The position numbers and the translations under genes were made by a program. Under the pieces are notes generated by a model. The model worked only from the letters and a program-made list of their open reading frames with translations, was not told the origin of the DNA and searched no databases. DNA of 64,000 nt from Planoprotostelium fungivorum (Eukaryota > Evosea > Variosea > Cavosteliida > Cavosteliaceae). This document shows, one piece after another, positions 24,149 through 36,819 of this stretch; within the stretch, counting starts at the first letter, position 1; the number at the start of each line of letters is the position of its first letter. The DNA is taken from positions 157,901 to 221,900 of the forward strand of contig MDYQ01000661.1 of the NCBI GenBank assembly GCA_003024175.1, written 5' to 3'.

Positions 24149-27100
24149 ATGTCTAGGAAGAAAGATACAAGGTTCTCCGTCAATTTTGGGGCGCTGGACC
24201 GCGGATCTTTAGCTCCTACATCAAGTAAAGAGGCAGTCTTAATGGTTCCATCACAGAATACCTGGCTGGCGAGGGCGATCGAGAAGAATCGAGAGGATGA
24301 AGTTGCTGCAATCATCAAAACGTATAACGCGGGAGCGGTGCAGGCCACGGATCATTTGGGAAGGAATTGCATTCACGTGTGCGCTCAGTATGGAACATTG
24401 ACCATGCTGGAGCTCTTGTTGAAGCACGAGCCCGATTGGAGAGCGGGCGACAACTTTGGAGTGACCCCATTGCATTTGGCCAGTCAATCGGCCAGATATG
24501 ACATAGTAGATCGTCTCATTTCACTCGGCGCCGACGTGAAATTGGTGGGTAACTCTTATTCTTTATTCCTCCAAAAGTGTCTGTCGTGTGATATGATGAT
24601 GACATGATACAGATGGACGACGGCGGTAACACATCTCTACATTATTTATGTGGATCTACGATCCCAAAAGAAAAGAAGACTGGGTTCTTAAAGGTGACAA
24701 CTCCAAGATCATATCACATTCCATCTTTGACCATCCCAATCAGAGTTTCAACGACATGATCAAAGCTGGAGCTGATCTCTACGCCCGAAACATCACCGGT
24801 GACGTTCCCCTGCACGAGGTGACATCACCTCTCACATCATCATCCAATCACTCATCCTCTAAGGCCTGTCGCACCGGCAGTATCACCGCCGTCAAAGTCA
24901 TGGCCGAACAGAGGGGTATCGAATTGGATTCTTCCAATTTACAGAAAGAGACACCCCTCCATCATGCAGCCCGTCGCGGAGAGAAACGCATCGTCCGAAT
25001 TCTACTCGAAAAAGATGTCAATTTCGGCGCCGAGAGCGAGAGCGGCACTGCAGCTCAGGTGAACGACTCCACTCTCGCATCGCATCTCACATGATGAAAA
25101 GGTCGCGCGAGAGAACAACCATCATGAAGTCGTGTCGCTCATCATGAACTACGCCGAGAAGAAGAAGAAACAAGTTGCAAAGGCCACGATGAATCGTAAG
25201 ACAAGGATGACAGAAGAAGATGTCTTCAAGCAGTTGGAGTACAATGCGGAGAAGTCCAATCGTTTCGAAGAGTTTAAGAGGTTGGTGTCCGAGTCAAAGA
25301 TCGATCAGCAGAAGCTCATGAACTTGACGAGTCCCACCGGTAGGACGCTCATGATGGTGGCCAATTATCACGGTGAGGGAGAGTTGTAGATGGACATTGA
25401 GACGGGAAAGGAAATTGGGACTTGGTCACGTGGCTGCTGTCGAAGGGCTTCCCGGTGAACGGGCAGGACAAGAACGGTGAGAAAATTGGGGGAAAATTGG
25501 GTGATGATGAGTAGGCTGGACGAACCTACATTATGCGGCGTGTTCAGACAATGGAAAGGTTGTGATCGGTCTCTTGAAACAGAGGGACATCAATGGTGAG
25601 ATGTCGTCATCGATCACGTGATCTTCATCACATGAATAGTTCATCGAGTAGACGTTAAACACTATCATATCACGTGACATATTATCTCACCATCATCGTA
25701 CAATCACATCATCACATCATCTTCATTATCATCACCATCACCATCATCACCATCACCATCACGTTGACCCTCTATATCCTCTGACTCGTAGATAGTAAAT
25801 ATCAAGAATCACGATCAAAACACACCCCTCCACTACCTCGCAAAGAACACGTTTTTCCCTAACCTGATGCCCGAAATCATGGAGATCCTCCACACCAAGT
25901 TCATGCACTTCAACGCCACCAACGTCAACGGAGAGACAGGTGGGACGTCCCAAATTATTTTCCCGCCAAATCTCACCTCCCCCCCAGCCCTCCACAACTC
26001 GTGCTGGAAGGGAAACATGGTCGTGACGCGGCTGCTGATCGAGAAGGGAATCAACATCAATTTACCGAATAAGATGGGCGAGACTGCTCTACACTGGGCA
26101 GTCAGGGCGGGCCAAGAGAATCACGTGACACTGTTGATCGACAGGGGGGCAGACATCACGATCAAGGGTCAAGAGGGTCTACCGTTAGACATCGCGACGT
26201 CTGCCTTGCAGCCCAAAGATTCGATCATCCTGGCGCTCGGCGGGAAACGTGAGATTGGGACGGACGGAATTGGGAGTGAATTTTTCAGCGAAAAACAAGG
26301 AGGAGGAAGAGTCGAACAAGAGGAGTTGGTTCCAAAACATGCTGAAGAAACACAAAGAACAGCAGGCGAGCGACGTGGCCGGTGACGTCAAATTCGAGAT
26401 GCAGACGAAGCTCAATTGGTTGATCAAGCACGACGAGCTCCAGGTGAGAACATCCCAAAATGAAACATTAAAATGAAATAAAACAGGTCCACGAATTATT
26501 GGGAACGGGTCGATTCGGTGCCGTCTATCGTGGTACCTATCGAGGCCAGACGGTCGCCGTGAAACACTTGCAGAATGTCAACGGAAAATACGAACTCCAA
26601 AAAGAGTTTGACATCATGAGCGCCATGAGGTTCCTCATCACCTTCATGACTCGCACTTACATCTTCAGGTCACCCAGAGTCGTTTATTTTTACGGCGTAG
26701 TTCTATCAGAGACGATGACAGCCTACATCATCATGAGCTACTGCGCAAAAGGAGCTCTCACCAGCGTGTTGAGAGACACACTCATGGATCTAAACTGGCC
26801 CCTCGTCTTCAAGTGGTGCAGACAGATCGTCCAGGTGAGGCCGGAGTGGCTCGTTGTAGTCTGACACACCCCCGGGGAGTCAACGATCTACACTGCTGGA
26901 AGCCACAGATCATTCACAGAGATCTGAAGAGTTTGAATCTATTGGTAGACGAGTACGATGACATTGTCGTGTCAGATTTCGGTATATCTCGGTTCGTTGT
27001 AGATGACAACCTGTCTACCCTGGGTAAACTGAGAGGTGAGGAAATTTCGGTGAAATTCGAGTGAAAGAGGGCAGGCACTTACGCTTATTGTGCGCCGGAG

Positions 27101-29272
27101 ATTTATCTGGGGGCACCTGCTACGGTCAAATCGGATATTTTCTCTCTGGTGAGTATTATTCGATACCGAGAACCAAATCGCAAGCTTCTTTACATTCGAA
27201 GATAGAGATCAATGATATTTTTTCGATCCAAATTCTCCTCGAAACATTTGAATTCGTTTTTTTCATCCTGAATCTACTTGGTGAAAATGAAATCGATCCA
27301 TTTCAATAAGAAATAGAACATCAAGACCCCTCTCATCATTGTGAATCTAAATCCATCAACATTAAATCGATTGTTTCAATTCAATCCATATAGGGTGTCA
27401 TCTTCTGGGAATTAGCCACACGATGCGTCAGGGGAGAATACGTCAGGCCCTACAGTGAATTCAGACACCTCATCATCGATTTCCAAATCATCATTCAGGT
27501 GGCCAAGGACAAACTGAGGTGAGATCTCGCGTGGAATTCGATGAAAACTCAAAGTCTCCAGGCCCACGATCCCACAGGGGTGTCCCGAGATGTTCGCCAA
27601 CCTCATCCGAATCTGTTGGGACGCCACGGAAGATTGTAGACCGTCTTGCAAGGAGATATTGGAGCATCTAAACAAGTTTGCGAGGGACTATGAAGGTATG
27701 TTTGTCATCATCATCCATCATGTGATCAGCCATCATGTGATCAGCCATCATGTGATCGGCCATCATCAGATGATGATGATCGATCGATCAGCACTATGAT
27801 GACGATGATGCATATCATCACATCATCACCAAGGGTAAAGAAACTGATTCAATTATGTAGCGAAACCGGAAGATTGGAAGAGATTCCAACCGAGTGACAA
27901 GAACACCACGTTCGACTCCCTCTTCGCCGCTCTGGACGGTGCAGCCGATGACGATGATGACGATGACATCGAGTATTACAGTGAGCATATCCTCTCATCT
28001 TCATTCGTCATGATTCACGATTATCCCGTCACTCTCATCCATCATCATACATCATGATCTCATCGTGATGCATCATCCATCGCATGTTGTCATCACGCTC
28101 ACGTTGTCATGACAGCTGCTACAACCAGCCCGGTGGTAGCTTCACCACCGTCAGTCCGCACGGAGAGCCCACTCAGCTCACCACGGCTGGACAGAAGCAC
28201 TTCACCCACCCCCGAAATTCCATCGAATTTCGTTCCCATGGACCCACAGCGTTTCCCGCCAAAATTAACGGAAAAGAAATCGGAGTTGAAGCTAAATATA
28301 GCTCGGCCGGTCCGCAGTGTGTCGAGCGGTGAGGGCGATCCCCCGTTCGTGAGAGCTCTGGTGAGACGTCACATGTGATATCATGATGACGTGGCCAGGC
28401 TGAGTCTTCAGAGTCAATTCTACCGGAGAAGAGGTCGAGGTTTAACCTGAAGGCGGGAATTGTGAGTCCATCTCATCACACATTGCGCTCCCACACATGT
28501 GCATCATGTTTGTGATCGTGATCGGACCTTGATGCCATCATCTCGCCTCCATCACATTGGCGATCGTAACACATCGTCACCGATCGATCGCGATCATCTC
28601 ATTACGATGCAAGATCATCTCATCACGATGCAAGATCATCTCATCACGACTATCATCACGCTGATCTCACAAACAGGATTCCCTTCCCATCCAATCTGCA
28701 CCTCAATCTCCGGTCGCCGCCGTACGTAACAACAGGTACGTACACTGTCGACACGTCGACAACCACCGACACGTCATCAGGAGCAGTGAAGATGTGGGAG
28801 AAGGTCACGGCCCCACCATGTTCAGGAGTGCGAGCAATTCACCGAAATCAAGCGCCACACTGAGAGAAGTGAGGAGATCAGTTGAGCCGCCGACGATCGA
28901 GCCTGGATCGCCAGATTCCGCAGAGTGTTCTTCTCCTTCTCTGACTCCGAGAGGTGAGATCATCGATCGCATCGATGATGGCATCATCACCGATCGCATG
29001 CGATGATGATGACGATCTCCACGATCACATCATGAATCACATCACGATCATCATCACATTCAATCACATCATCATCATGATCATCATCACTCATAGACAT
29101 ACCCTCATGACAAGCAGGAACTCGTCTCTTGGGAAAGAGTAGAGCCAAATCAAAGTCCTCTTCAAAGACCATGAGGAACCCTGATGAGATGTCATGGTTC
29201 GATTACATGCAAACGGCTGAATTCCAGGCCATGCAGGGCAAGAGACAGAGCGAGGGATCCAAAAACTCTTAA
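24149..29272 (+). CDS. Ankyrin-repeat protein with C-terminal TKL-type protein kinase
   Basis: The start MSRKKDTRFSVN leads into ankyrin repeats (DHLGRNCIHVCAQYGTLTML, FGVTPLHLASQSARYDIV, ETPLHHAARRGEKRIVRI, GETALHWAVRAGQENHVT). After a Lys/Glu-rich linker with DVKFEMQTKLNWLIKHDELQ comes a kinase domain from about 26487: LLGTGRFGAVYRG (Gly loop), VAVKHL (ATP Lys), IIHRDLKSLNLLV (catalytic loop), SDFGIS (metal Asp), TYAYCAPEIYLG, GVIFWELATR and NLIRICWDATEDCRPS (TKL-type C lobe). All catalytic residues are present, so an active Ser/Thr or dual kinase is expected. The C terminus (27860-29272) is acidic then Ser/Pro-rich and probably disordered. Introns carry simple repeats; 25373..25410 and 26835..26908 carry the GTTGTAG element. 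Substrate and upstream signal unknown. Confidence 0.9.
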
Positions 29273-29444
29273 AGAAATCGCGATGTGTTCTCTTCTTTAT
29301 TCTCATTGGACATCGACATCATCGTGATGATGCGAAATCATAAAGAGGTCTGTGGTGTTCTCTTCGTTGATTCTCATCAGACGTCATCATCATCGTGATC
29401 GTGAGATATGAGATATGAAGAATTTTATGTTTTCTTTATTCTCA

Positions 29445-30927
29445 TTAGACTTCATCGTCATCTTGGTTCGTCTGTATGGTGGACAGCTCCAATTGGGCCG
29501 TGTTATTGTCTGTTCTACTCTCTTCCTTCTGACTGCTGTTGTTCTTCGAGTGACTTTGGTTTGTCCCACTCTGTGTCGATGCAGATGGAGTGAGCCAACC
29601 TTTCACATTGGAGAAGGGAAGATAGATGTCGATGATCATCAGCCTGACGTCAACATCAGATGATGTGCGCGATCATGTTGATGATGACGAGTCTACCTGG
29701 CAATGGCAGTCAAAGCGGAGACGATTCCGGTCTTGATGAGGAAGAGTTCAATGCCCGGGGCTGATTCGACATTCGAACCGAAACTGAAGAGGTTGGCCAC
29801 TAATAGCACGGCTGCCACACAGATGGTCTTCTTCGTCAGCTGTTGAGTTTATCAGACTCCCAGACGTAATGGTGACGACGGTGAAGGTGGATGGTGGACG
29901 ATGATGCTGATGATCGGAGACGTCTCACCTCCGATCTGAGCTGGCATGAGGCTTGAGAGTTTGAATCCAGCAATGATGAAACCGACGCCCATGACAAGCC
30001 ACACCAGGGCAAACCAAGTCACGAGACCGACGTAGACCATCGATCAGCGTCACTACGCACGCTGTAGCGAGCAGTGAGCAACTGGCGGGCTTCGGAGGTG
30101 ATCGGATGACTTTGTGACGGGCTCTCACAAAAGCGACGAAGAACAGGTAGCTGACGATTGTCATGGAGATCATCACGATCTTGGCACGACGCATACGGGA
30201 GATCTGATAAAAATCGATCCTATCCACGCGTGGTCAGCTATAGATGCATCGTCTGATGATTCACTAATAGGCCAGAAGAATGCTGAACATGAGAACCAGA
30301 TTAGGTGTCTCAATGTATGTGAAGACGGTCATTGTCATCCTGTTACCCGTTCCAAAGATCCCTTTGAAGTCCACCGAATAATTCATGAGTTGCACTGGAT
30401 CTAATGTCAATCTGAGGTGTGGCGGGAAATGAACCCACAGAATGTGTCGATCCAGAGCACACCCAACACCAGCCGAGTTATAACGGGAGGAGCTAAACTG
30501 GTGTGACTCGACATCACGCCTCTTCTATATTCGAGGATGAGACGCCATGATACCAGGAGTACCTCGATACCGAAGACGATACTGAAGACGACTCGCATGG
30601 TAACGATGGGATCTCTCCATCCGGCATCTAAAAAGGCTGTAGAAGGATTCAGATGACTTCTCATTCCTCATTCTTACTCAGAACGCACTGTGACTGTCCA
30701 TCACGAGTCGCTGACGCCAGCCACCTGTTCTCGTTCAGATGACCTCTATAATGAATCCTTCTCCACCCTCGACTGCAACGACAGCTGCCGTCTTCCATGC
30801 AGTATCCATTTTCTCCACACAGAGGGTATGGTGCACACGTCTTGATCGTTGGACTCGTCGAATTCGAAGACACTTGTGCGTGAGCTAAGGATAGGCAGAG
30901 CAGGAAGAATGCCACCGAGGTCTTCAT
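29445..30927 (-). CDS. Signal-peptide, EGF-like, multipass membrane protein
   Basis: The protein starts MKTSVAFFLLCLSLAHAQVS (signal peptide), then a Cys-rich module CAPYPLCGENGYCMEDGSCRC that looks like part of an EGF-like domain. Exons further down carry hydrophobic helices: VVFSIVFGIEVLLVSWRLIL, LVLGVLWIDTFCGF, MFSILLAY, IVMISMTIVSYLFFVAFV, VTWFALVWLVMGVGFIIAGF and ICVAAVLLVANLFSF. I count about seven, so a receptor-like topology with a cytoplasmic Ser/Asn/Gln-rich tail ending QTNQDDDEV is possible. I do not recognise the family. Visible exon blocks are near 29445-29620, 29698-29840, 29930-30040, 30390-30640 and 30745-30927; borders are approximate. Confidence 0.68.
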
Positions 30928-31530
30928 GACAGAAGAGAAATGATCCATCCATATCGATGTTGATAACAAATAGAGCCATCGATTTCGATGGCTTCATTCA
31001 CCCTATCACCTGTGTCGCCTGTGCACTATGACAACAAAATCGGCGTCCGCTACCGTGATCGATTGGCGTTCATGCAGGTGATTGGTTCTCCATCCCAGTG
31101 AATTAGACGTTCTCAGTTTTGGTTGTACTGATTCTGATGACGTTCCCACTTTCGCACTGAACATTTCTCGCTTCTCCTTCATCAGAAGGAGCAAGGTAAG
31201 GAGAATGTATGGATGCCACCCACGAAAGGGGATATACGAACAGGCCGATGAAAACGAGAAAATGTGTTTCAGGAGTAGAACCGTCATCAGCTCATCGCTT
31301 AATCAAGCGATAAATACCTTTATCCTCATCACAGTGACAGATCGCCCGCACGAAGCTGATGTCACAGCGGAGCCCTCGGTTGGTTCAATAGGGAAAAGGC
31401 AGTGACGATGCCCTTGTTGTCAATGAAGCTCCGTTGGCATTGGAGCTGCCTATGGTAGCACGCGGTCTATTCACCTTCTCAATCATTTTATTCTCGAGTC
31501 AACTGGAACAGCCAGAGCTCCTGTACCAAC
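30928..31530. other. Divergent intergenic region
   Basis: About 600 bp between the EGF-like membrane protein and the GMC oxidoreductase. Two open frames (31006..31287 on - and 31082..31405 on +) overlap here, but neither shows family motifs or splice partners. No repeats stand out. Confidence 0.45.
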
Positions 31531-33840
31531 ATGAAACGCACTCTGTTGCCCCTATTGGTCTTGGCCTGCATCGCCACCCTCTATGTCTTCGTCCCTCATT
31601 CCAATGACGAAGCCATCCAAGGTCATGGACGTTCTACTCTGAGCTCAGAGGAGAGAACATGGAAAGATCACGATGATGGTGGGTGTCCTCTACATCGCGA
31701 CGTCGATTGACGTCATCAGATCTCATGTATGATTACATCATCCTCGGAGCGGGTGCCGCTGGTTGTGCTCTCACCGCACGTCTGGCTGAGAAAACCAGAG
31801 GTGCCTCTATCCTCCTGTTAGAAGCCGGTAATGCCAATTGGGAAGACCCCAACTTGGTTCAGACTACAGGTCAGTCCACCATCTTTAATGATGTTCGTGT
31901 CACTCACAACAATCAGCTTACACCGGATCCAACAACTTCTTCGAGAACAACACAGCACCCTCGAACGATGCTCGTTACTCGTGGCCCACCTTCCTTCAGC
32001 CAGACGCTTCTCTGTTCAAGACTCGCAATCTCATCGGCTCTGGAAAGGGATTCGGCGGCAGTGCTTCTCTCAACGCTGGCATGCTCATCTTTGGCAGCAG
32101 CCACGTGTGGAATCAATACTGGCCATCATCTTGGTCATATGGCAACATCAAGCCCTACTTTGGTTCTCTCGCCGGCTGGATCAAACCTTACTGGTCCAGC
32201 ACTCGCTACGCCCCCACCAACACCTTCTTGCAGGCCGCTCAGAACATCGCATCCCGTCAGAGATCGACCGGAGATGACTTTTTAGTCAACCGTGCCACAC
32301 GTGGAGTCGAATCAATCGAGACTCCGGGCCAGCCAGGCAGCGTCAACTATAACGACGTAGAGGGCGTCAACTCCGTCACCGCTTTCGGACAGTATCAGAT
32401 CACCCAGCAGGAGATCAACTCGACTTATTTCAAAAGAGTCTATGGAGCCGACCTCTTCAACGAGACAGTCGTGGACCGTTCGACGGGTAAAGGAAAGGGT
32501 GCCTTCACTGGACTCCAGATCATCACAGAAGCCAATGTCAAGAGGGTCACATTCAGAACCTCTCGCTGGTCTAAGCCTCAAGCCACCGGTGTTGAGTTCA
32601 TCCGAAACGGTATCCTCTACACCGCCAGTGCCAGAAGAGAGGTGATGCATCGTCTCATGTTGCATCTTCCATCGTCTCATTTTCGAATCACAGATCGTCA
32701 TCACTGCTGGAACCTTCCAGTCCCCTGCCATCTTACAGCGAAGTGGAGTCGGCAGCTTCGACCGCCTCAAAGTCATCGGTGTTAAGACTCTCATCTATGA
32801 CAACCCTCTCGTTGGCGCCAACTTCCGCAACCACTACTCCCCACAGTCCTCTGTGAATGGCTATGGAGACAGCACTCAACTCAAAGAGTTCTTCTCCCAA
32901 TTCGTCTCCAACTTCCCCGGATACCCCTTCTTACGTGGAGGTAACCATCGTCACCATCTCATCTCTCCACCCGCATCGTGATGTTTTAGACAGCGCATCG
33001 CGATGGTGTCCGTGTCGAGTCAACTGATGTGTTTCCGCAGGTGCTTTCCTCGGCTGGCACAAATTAGACCCCAACCGCCCCGCCGTCGTAACCAACTCTT
33101 CCCCCAGAAAGTACCAGATCTTCTTCGCGGCCGGACAGACCACCGTCGACGCTCGCGCCGCCAACGACTACGGCATCTCTTCTCTCGCATCTACCTCCCT
33201 GTCCATCACACCAGACAACATCCACTTTGAGAGCTACGGAAAAGTCGAGATCGCTCATCCGAGCGATCCATCGGTCATCCCGAACATGTTCTACACCGTC
33301 TTACCCTCCTACACATTCAACGCTTCGAAGACAGTCGCCAGTCAACTGCCTCTGGCTCAGAAGGCGGAACCCAACACCATCTCATCCCTCTTGGGTTACG
33401 ATGCGATCTACCAGCTGGTCGATGAGATGAACCAAGTTCTCAAGTCGCAAGGAAAGAACATCACTCTTTCATACGGCATGCCTCGCAATGATGATCTGAA
33501 GACATTCCATGAGGGTCTACAGAGACTTGGAGCAGACTGGTGGAAGCTCATCTGGACTTGGGCTCTTCCATCGAACGCATCGGCTCAGGACATTGCCTTC
33601 CAGAAAGCTTGCTCCGCAATTCTCTACGTCATTCGAACTGCTGCTCATTTGGATTCTCATCAGAACGGCAGCAACAAGATCGGAGATGTCGTCGATGATC
33701 GACTCAATGTGAAGGGAGTCGAAGGTTTGAGAGTGGCTGATCTGTCGGTCGCTGCCGTTCCACCTGGAGGTAACACTCAGGCCACTGCCTACGTCATCGG
33801 TGCTCGTGCTGCCGATCTGATCATCGCGGACAACTATTAA
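31531..33840 (+). CDS. GMC-family FAD oxidoreductase with N-terminal membrane anchor
   Basis: Exons 31531..31678, 31720..31869, 31917..32641, 32694..32940, 33041..33840; in frame, 689 aa. The N terminus (RTLLPLLVLACIATLYVFV) is one hydrophobic segment, either a signal anchor or a signal peptide. Then YIILGAGAAGCALTARLAE (FAD beta-alpha-beta fold), LLLEAG, GKGFGGSASLNAGM (GMC signature 1), FQSPAILQRSGVG (signature 2) and the C-terminal GVEGLRVADLSVAAVPPGGN plus AYVIGARAADLI. The catalytic His region reads AAHLDSHQNG, and VPPGGN fits the second active-site position. Family members oxidise alcohols (glucose, choline, aryl alcohols and others); the substrate cannot be told. Several N-glycosylation motifs suggest secretion or lumenal location. 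Confidence 0.93.
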
Positions 33841-34239
33841 GACATATAAACATTTGTACCACCTTTGTTCAACGGCTATTATCTCGCGTGTATCGATCGA
33901 TGATTATAGAAGAGGAAGATTCACCACATTAACTAATCATCGACCGATCCGATGCGATGACCTTGATACATGGGCACACGGATATTTTTCTGGGCCACCC
34001 ACCAGGAACCCTGACAACGCATTCTAAGCAGATTTATCTTCCACCCTACGGCACATACATGCAAAGACATCCTCTCAACCACCACACGTGAAGTCTCACG
34101 CTTCACCCTTCGAGCTCTATTGGGCAGCCGACCTCCCGCAGTTCTCGAGAAAAAGTGCTTCTTTGATTCATCCTATGCGGAACGTTCGGTGAAAATTATT
34201 CCGCGCCAGTCTCCCCACAACTCTGCGGCAGCAACAAAC
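33841..34239. other. Intergenic region between GMC and Ras genes
   Basis: 399 bp between two genes on the + strand. It contains the GMC 3' end and the Ras promoter; no gene or repeat seen. Confidence 0.5.
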
Positions 34240-35059
34240 ATGACCGAGTTTAGAATCACGGTCATCGGATCAGGAGCTGTGGGCAAATCAGCCCTGACCG
34301 TTCGATTCATTCAGGGTTCTTTCACAGAGAAGTATGGTGAGAGAGATGGAGGTAGCATTGGAGAGTCTGATCGTCTTCAGACCCCACCATCGAGGACAGT
34401 TACAGGAAGAACGTCGAGATAGATAGTGCCGCGTGTACTTTAGACATCATGGACACCGCTGGACAGGTGAATGTCGACCCGACACGTCCATCATGTTCTG
34501 ATCGGATCTCGCAGGAAGAATACAAATCTCTCAGAGATCAATATATGAAGAGTGCAGAGGGTTTTGTCATCGTATTCAGTTTGACTTCACGGGCATCATT
34601 GGAGAGTCTGAGACAAGTTCGAACGGATGTCCTTCGCATGAAGAATGACGACGCCTCCGTGAGTCTTTATGGACTTGAAAAATGATCTCATTCGTCCGCT
34701 AGTTTCCCGCTGTTTTGGCTGGTAACAAGAAGGATCTGGTAGAAGAGAGACAGGTGATTGGCCTTACCCGATCGTCATATCGACGTCCATCAGGTAGCCG
34801 AAGATGAGGCAAGGAAGATCGCCGACAGTTGGGGTTTCCCTTACTATGAGACGTCTGCAAAATCAGGAGATAATGTCAACGAGGTGATGTTTTGCATTTT
34901 CGAATCATCATACGATCTGTTTCCCTCCATTCGATGGAACTGACATGATCATAGGTCTATTTTGGATTGGTGCGTATGATCAAAAAGTGGAGAACAGCGC
35001 ATCCAGACACCCAAAAGAAGGGAAAGAAGGGAAAGAAAAAGGACTGCATCATGATGTAA
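34240..35059 (+). CDS. Ras/Rap-type small GTPase with CAAX box
   Basis: Six exons: 34240..34336, 34381..34466, 34515..34658, 34703..34753, 34794..34883, 34955..35059; 190 aa, normal Ras length. Motifs: [20 protein letters not shown] (P-loop), [13 protein letters not shown] (effector loop, Thr-35 kept), [20 protein letters not shown] (switch II, Gln-61 kept), AGNKKDL (G4) and ETSAKSG (G5). The C terminus is a polybasic stretch (KKGKKGKKK) ending CIMM, a farnesylation-type CAAX, so plasma-membrane attachment is expected. Ras position 13 is Ala instead of Gly; position 12 is Gly. It is convergent with the MTD1-like gene, with only 40 bp between the stop codons. Confidence 0.96.
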
Positions 35060-35099
35060 TGTCATAAGTTATATAAAGACAAGACAGTGAGTGTCTCCT

Positions 35100-36361
35100 T
35101 TATTTCGAGGCGCTCATCGTCTTCTGGTTCTCTCTCAATCGCAAGAGGTTTCTCAGCAGCATGGCCTGTGTCACCTTTCCGATACTGGGTATCTATCGTT
35201 TCTATAAGACTTTGTATCGTGTTGTCTATATCTCACGTAGATGGCGGCCTTCTCCTTCACAGCGACAGCGTCAAAATTTTTGGCCGATGAGAAGTTGATG
35301 CAGACAGCTCCGTCTCGAAGTAACTCCTGACATCGCATGAGATGGAGTCCATGTGATGGATGATGTGTCGTTGGATGTGGTACGCCGTTTTCTCACCGTG
35401 GGGAATTTGTAGTTGTCCGATGGGACACCCGTGATGACTACATCACACAGAGGCACCACCTCCTTCAACGTAGACGACACGTCTTCCACTTCGTGCTTGC
35501 GTAGCTGTCGACATCATCAGCATCCATTATATGGACGATCCATGCATCGCATGCTGCTCACCCGGATACCAGCTCCTCTCGTGAATTTCTGTATGCCAGT
35601 GATGTCCACCGAATAGACGGTAGCTCCATCGTTCGCGAGCAAGGCCGCGAGAGGTCTCCCCACGACTTCGCTTCGGTTCACGATGCAGACTGTCTTCCCA
35701 TATAGACGGTTGCCGTAGGCCAAAACTTTGTTATAGACGCCGAGGTGCTCTAAGATCTTGACCATGGCAAGGGGAGTGCATGGTAAGATACTCTTCAATG
35801 TCTTTGCATCATCTAAGAAACGGATGTTGTGATACATGTTGGAGATGTAGATGTGGGAGAGACCCTCTACGTCTTTCTCTTTGGCCACGGTCTGTTGGAG
35901 GTAGGTGTCCTGGCTGGTACCAAAGACTGGCCAGTAGATCATGATACCGTGGACGTTGGGGTCTGTGTTGGCTTCGAGGATCTTTTCTTCGAGATCTTCC
36001 TTGTCAAGCTGTCGTGCGACATCAGTTCCATCGTGAATGTACATTGATCTGATCGTGTGATTTATACATCAGATGTTGTCAGTGATAGGAAAGAGGTGTG
36101 ATTATCACCTGTCTGAGCTCGAATTGGAATCCTGCCTCCATAGAAGTCTTTCCCGTCCATTCTGCATACATTTTGGCGGCCGGATCTACGTTGGCAAGGA
36201 AGCCTACCAATTTAGGTGCCTGATCGAGAGAGGACACTTCTGTCTTCAGCTCCTGCATGAATGGCTCCGCAACAGTGGATGCCAAGATCGTTTCTGATGA
36301 CACTGAATGATGCATCACAACGAATGAGTCTCTCACTGCATGTTGGAGTGTTGTCTGCCAT
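35100..36361 (-). CDS. MTD1: NAD-dependent methylenetetrahydrofolate dehydrogenase (MTD1-like)
   Basis: Six exons, complement(35100..35192, 35237..35326, 35397..35504, 35562..36008, 36109..36293, 36337..36361), 315 aa. It matches the yeast cytosolic Mtd1 type from end to end: KMYAEWTGKTSMEAGFQFEL, GIMIYWPVFGTSQDTYLQQ, KEKDVEGLSHIY, SILPCTPLAMVKILEHLG, GNRLYGKTVCIVNRSEVVGR (nucleotide fold), PLAALLANDGATVYSVDI, VVITGVPSDNYKFPT and the end IPSIGKVTQAMLLRNLLRL. Mtd1 oxidises 5,10-methylene-THF to methenyl-THF with NAD+ in one-carbon metabolism. This monofunctional form is distinct from the FolD/MTHFD bifunctional enzymes. The start is the only in-frame ATG before the small first exon. Confidence 0.96.
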
Positions 36362-36819
36362 GATGATAGATCACGAAACTGAGAAAGCGCATGCTCTCAA
36401 CTTTTCTGTGAATCTCCGCTCTACACGACTTCAAGCGACCGAAATTTTCCGAAATTCTCCGTTATTCCACAGGTAGCGGGTGTAAGTTCAGTTCATCCGA
36501 GGTCTTCCTCATTCTTCCTGTACTTTGAGTCTGCTTTCTCCCGTTGATGATGACCTCAAAATTTAGAGTTGTGGACTGTGTACAGTCCTACCCCAACTCG
36601 TCTCATATCTCTCATTCAACACTTCTGAAACATCAATGCAGCAGCCAGACAAGGGTGTATTGTTTCTTGATATTGATAGGATCAATGACGATACCGATGC
36701 TGTACCATGATAAGGTCACCGGTGGTGATCGAACACGGACATCAAAATCCACCGTTGAACATTCGAATGCGCAAAGAAATAAATATAGGATGAATTTCAA
36801 AATTTCATTTTCTTTACAG
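36362..36819. other. Divergent intergenic region
   Basis: About 460 bp between MTD1-like and ZNF277 starts. The ZNF277 exon is preceded by a TTTCTTTACAG-type acceptor at 36809-36819, so a 5' UTR or short coding exon may lie here. Confidence 0.45.

Noticed and set aside
31006-31405. Overlapping ORFs on both strands upstream of the GMC gene
   Set aside because: Neither shows domain, signal peptide or conserved composition; they shadow each other.
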